NCBI GenBank assembly: GCA_028278025.1
Contig: JANQFE010000049.1
Coordinates: forward strand, 1 to 64,000
Origin: Thermodesulfobacteriota bacterium
GTDB lineage: Bacteria; Desulfobacterota; WTBG01; CAIYCZ01; CAIRTM01
Direction of reading: 5' to 3'
DNA length: 64,000 bases
Both the position numbers and the translations under genes were made by a program. This document shows positions 61,671 through 64,000 of this stretch, piece after piece; the stretch's first letter is position 1; each line of letters begins with the position of its first letter. The notes beneath the pieces are model-generated. The model was not told the DNA's origin. It saw only the letters and a list, made by a program, of their open reading frames with translations, and searched no databases.

Positions 61671-61699
61671 AAAAGGGGTTTAAAAAAACCCCTTTTTTT
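61671..61699 (+). terminator. Terminator of hsp20
   Basis: AAAAGGGGTTT and AACCCC form a short GC stem followed by TTTTTTT, 17 bp after the hsp20 stop. It is A-rich before and T-rich after, so it may act in both directions. Confidence 0.85.
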
Positions 61700-61828
61700 G
61701 TGTGCAAAGATATGCGTGCAACCGGTGTGTTACAGATATTTACTGATTAACTTAATTTTTTTGGTTCGCTACAGCAATTGCTCTTATTGATACCGCCACA
61801 TACAACGCATGATTTGTTTTTGGGGCCA

Positions 61829-61965
61829 CGAGAGCATTGCTCTTTTTTCTATAGCCCTTGAGCACTGCAAAGGCTGAGGTGGTAAAAGCAACTGCGGCGA
61901 TGCGAGCAAGGGGCGATAGTGTTAATTCTGAATATTCCAGCGAGCACATAGCCCGCAGCAATCAA
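61829..61965. mobile_element. Partial family-A MITE (A4)
   Basis: GAGAGCATTGCTCTTTTTTC, then TATAGCCCTTGAGCACTGCA, then AATATTCCAGCGAGCACATA, match the complete copy at 18328. The right end is replaced after CCCGCAGCAA. The left CTAG is changed to ACGA. The 195 bp after it up to 62162 hold no gene I can support; the MlaE operon promoter must be there. Confidence 0.7.
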
Positions 61966-62162
61966 AATCAAAGACCTTCGCTAAGTCATACCCCTCAATA
62001 TAAATGTGACGCTGTAATAGAATATTTTATCATTCCCTCCTCTTACTTGACAACACTTTGTACAAATAGTAATGAAATAGTGACAAGACAACTATAAATA
62101 TACCTATAATTTACTTATTTTTCCACCTGCCGCTTCTATGTCAAAGACTGACGAGGGATGCA

Positions 62163-62282
62163 ATGCAAAAAAAATTTTCTGCTCTATTGCGTGCCTATAT
62201 TTTATCATGGCAGGATTACATGCGCCAGCCCACACCCAGGCAGCTTATTATCCTTCTGCTTCTGATTATTCTCATACAGTAG
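62163..62282 (+). CDS. 39-residue membrane peptide leading the MlaE operon
   Basis: A short frame with GAGGG about 8 bp upstream of its ATG. It begins MQKKFSALLRAYILSWQDYM and ends in a hydrophobic helix (QLIILLLLIILIQ). It stops 1 bp before the start of the permease gene, so the two are translationally coupled. It may be a small subunit or a leader peptide; no family is recognised. Confidence 0.45.
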   Translation: MQKKFSALLRAYILSWQDYMRQPTPRQLIILLLLIILIQ

Positions 62283-62283
62283 G

Positions 62284-63444
62284 ATGCAGACACAAACCAT
62301 GACACAAACTATGTCTACCAATTCCAGTCTGGCTTTCACACGACTAAATAGTGCTACATTGCTTATTCACCTTTCCGGCTGCTGGAAGATTACGGACAAT
62401 CTGCCGGATGCTGCAGAGGTTTTCAAGCATATAGAATCCGATCCCGACATTAGGCACATATCTTTTGACACCCATGACCTTACAGAGTGGGACAGCAGCC
62501 TGCTGACATTTCTTATAAAAATTATTGATCAGTCAGCCCTCAAAAAAGTAGCAACAAGAAAGGACGGTCTCCCCCCGGGAGTACAGCGCCTGCTCACGCT
62601 TGCCCGTGCTGATGCAGCTGCAAAAGAAGCTCTGCAAAAACCCGCTGCGCAGTCTTTTCTATATACTATCGGCTCCGGCGCTCTTGTCTTCATGCGGACT
62701 GCATATGAAATGCTCGATTTCCTGGGAGAGGTCTTTCTGGCATTTACAGCTCTATTGCGGGGCAAGGCCCGCTTGCGCGGTTCTGATTTACTCTTATTTA
62801 TCCAGGATTGCGGTGCCCGCGCCCTGCCGATCATTTCTCTTATCAGCGTACTGGTAGGCCTGATCCTGGCTTTTGTCGGCGCTGTGCAGCTCAGATTGTT
62901 CGGTGCTCAAATCTATGTAGCCGACCTGGTCGGAATTGCCATGGTGCGTGAGATGGGTGCCATGATGGTCGCGATTATCATGGCCGGCCGTACCGGTGCT
63001 GCCTTTGCAGCTCAAATCGGCACAATGCAAACAAATGAGGAGGTCGATGCCCTGGTAACTATGGGCATCTCACCCGTAGAATTTCTGGTAGTCCCGCGCA
63101 TGCTGGCACTTGTGCTCATGATGCCCCTGCTGTGCCTATATGCAGACTTTATGGGTATTCTGGGAGGCACACTGGTCGGCGTGGGGATGCTTGATTTGTC
63201 TTTTGGGCAGTATTTTCAACAGACCAAGGCTGCAATCAGCCTGACCGACATTTCCCTGGGAGTGGCAAAAAGCACTGTTTTCGGTCTGCTGGTTGCACTG
63301 GCCGGCTGTCTTAAGGGCATGCAGTGCGGACGCAGTGCTTCGGCAGTGGGCAGTGCTACGACTTCTGCCGTAGTAACTGCAATCGTTGCCGTCATTGTCT
63401 CAGACGGTATCTTTGCAGTTATTACAGACATTATAGGTATTTGA
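62284..63444 (+). CDS. mlaE: MlaE-family ABC permease with N-terminal STAS domain
   Basis: 386 residues. N-terminal STAS-like domain (about 15-110, ATLLIHLSGCWKITDNL, then HISFDTHDLTEWDSSLLTFLIKI). C-terminal MlaE permease (about 135-386) with five or so transmembrane helices: LPIISLISVLVGLILAFVGAVQL, AGRTGAAFAAQIGTMQTNEEVDAL, which is the coupling helix, and MSPVEFLVVPRM-like. E. coli MlaE works with a separate STAS protein, MlaB; here the two are fused. It moves phospholipids between inner and outer membrane with MlaF and MlaD. The ATPase gene follows 21 bp later. Confidence 0.88.
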   Translation: MQTQTMTQTMSTNSSLAFTRLNSATLLIHLSGCWKITDNLPDAAEVFKHIESDPDIRHISFDTHDLTEWDSSLLTFLIKIIDQSALKKVATRKDGLPPGVQRLLTLARADAAAKEALQKPAAQSFLYTIGSGALVFMRTAYEMLDFLGEVFLAFTALLRGKARLRGSDLLLFIQDCGARALPIISLISVLVGLILAFVGAVQLRLFGAQIYVADLVGIAMVREMGAMMVAIIMAGRTGAAFAAQIGTMQTNEEVDALVTMGISPVEFLVVPRMLALVLMMPLLCLYADFMGILGGTLVGVGMLDLSFGQYFQQTKAAISLTDISLGVAKSTVFGLLVALAGCLKGMQCGRSASAVGSATTSAVVTAIVAVIVSDGIFAVITDIIGI

Positions 63445-63465
63445 TAAAAATATTATTACAACACG

Positions 63466-64000
63466 ATGACAGAAACATTCGAGTATATCAGGGTTGAAAA
63501 TCTCACCATGGCTTACGGCAGTTTCGTCGTTATGCAGGATCTCGACTTTACTATTCAGCAGGGGGATGTTTTTATCATCATGGGCGGCAGCGGCTGCGGC
63601 AAAAGCACACTCCTGAGGCATTTGATCGGCCTGAAAAAGCCTGCCGGTGGTCGGGTTTTGTACGACGGTATCAGCTTCTGGGAGTCGAACTCCCTGGAAC
63701 GCGACCATATGATGAGACGTTTCGGAGTTTTGTATCAAAGCGGGGCCCTGTGGAGTTCCATGACCCTGGCTGAAAATGTTGCTCTGCCGCTACAGGAATA
63801 TACGTCACTCAATCCTGCTCAAATTCGTGATGTTGTCAAACTTAAACTGGCCCTTGTCGGCCTGTCAGGTTTTGAAGAATTCTATCCATCCGCAATCAGC
63901 GGCGGCATGCGCAAGCGCGCCGGGCTGGCACGGGCTATGGCCCTGGATCCTGATATCCTCTTCTTTGACGAGCCCTCTGCCGGCCTGGATCCGCTAAGCG
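63466..64000 (+). CDS. mlaF: MlaF-like ABC ATPase (cut by the window end)
   Basis: 178 codons are visible, running off the right edge. Walker A GGSGCGKSTLLRHLIGL near 40, Q-loop GVLYQSGALWSSMTL near 92 (the YQSGALF form is typical of MlaF), signature ISGGMRKRAGLARA near 145, and Walker B DILFFDEPSAGLDP. Together with MlaE it forms the phospholipid transport complex. No ribosome site is strong before 63466. MlaD should follow beyond the window. Confidence 0.9.
   Translation, partial: MTETFEYIRVENLTMAYGSFVVMQDLDFTIQQGDVFIIMGGSGCGKSTLLRHLIGLKKPAGGRVLYDGISFWESNSLERDHMMRRFGVLYQSGALWSSMTLAENVALPLQEYTSLNPAQIRDVVKLKLALVGLSGFEEFYPSAISGGMRKRAGLARAMALDPDILFFDEPSAGLDPLS

Noticed and set aside
1..64000. 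CRISPR array, tRNA, rRNA or prophage structural genes
   Set aside because: I looked for regularly spaced repeats, cloverleaf ends and phage genes and saw none; repeats present are dispersed elements. A covariance search could still find a missed small RNA.

Overview
The window comes from a Gram-negative bacterium with an outer membrane. It carries a BtuB-type TonB receptor with its own TonB-ExbB-ExbD, an MlaE/MlaF lipid transport pair, RseC and several lipoproteins. Gene content (DUF362, YkgJ, TIGR04211-type SH3 protein, GlcG-like protein, fused acyl-ACP synthetase) fits a delta-proteobacterium (Desulfobacterota) best, but that is an inference from family memory and no rRNA or tRNA gene is present to settle it.

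Layout. 0-2 kb: an integron-type integrase (IntI) and a RelB/RelE pair whose toxin is destroyed. 2-8 kb: lipid genes (a PlsC-ACP-acyl-ACP synthetase fusion, a PlsB-like acyltransferase, an alpha/beta hydrolase) and a GlcG-like protein. 8.8-11.3 kb: alanine dehydrogenase with an alanine:sodium symporter. 11.6-32.7 kb: a hybrid histidine kinase, DUF362, nitroreductase, many small secreted or regulatory proteins, a metallophosphoesterase, RseC, a DjlA-like protein, tRNA-dihydrouridine synthase, an M28 peptidase, an RNase D-like nuclease, YkgJ and a VanY-like peptidase. 33-35.2 kb: DUF3800 and a WYL regulator. 35.8 kb: a 36-residue peptide resembling a RiPP precursor.

36-51.7 kb is the most striking region: about 15 kb, all on the minus strand, devoted to corrinoid (vitamin B12) uptake. 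Two cobalamin riboswitches, each followed by an intrinsic terminator, head two units. The first encodes BtuF, BtuC, BtuD, a TIM-barrel protein that is probably the cobamide-remodelling enzyme CbiR, a secreted beta-propeller protein, BtuB, a small secreted protein, a LuxR-type regulator, ExbB, ExbD and TonB. The second encodes two large secreted proteins that share a C-terminal module. The layout recalls the BtuB/BtuG/BtuH surface systems of Bacteroidetes, built here from different parts.

51.7-57.7 kb is an accessory island with HigB/HigA-ImmA, a restriction-modification pair and a MazE with a truncated MazF. Copies of one AT-rich repeat stand before the TA and R-M modules and before DUF3800. 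57.7-64 kb returns to chromosomal genes: response regulator, DHH phosphoesterase, flavoprotein, Hsp20 and MlaE/MlaF.

Scattered through the window are at least four families of short non-autonomous elements (A, B, C, D; 97-196 bp). They have terminal inverted repeats and 4-bp CTAG-like target duplications. Four of them sit exactly on the TAG stop codon of a gene, and two sit exactly on the end of another element.
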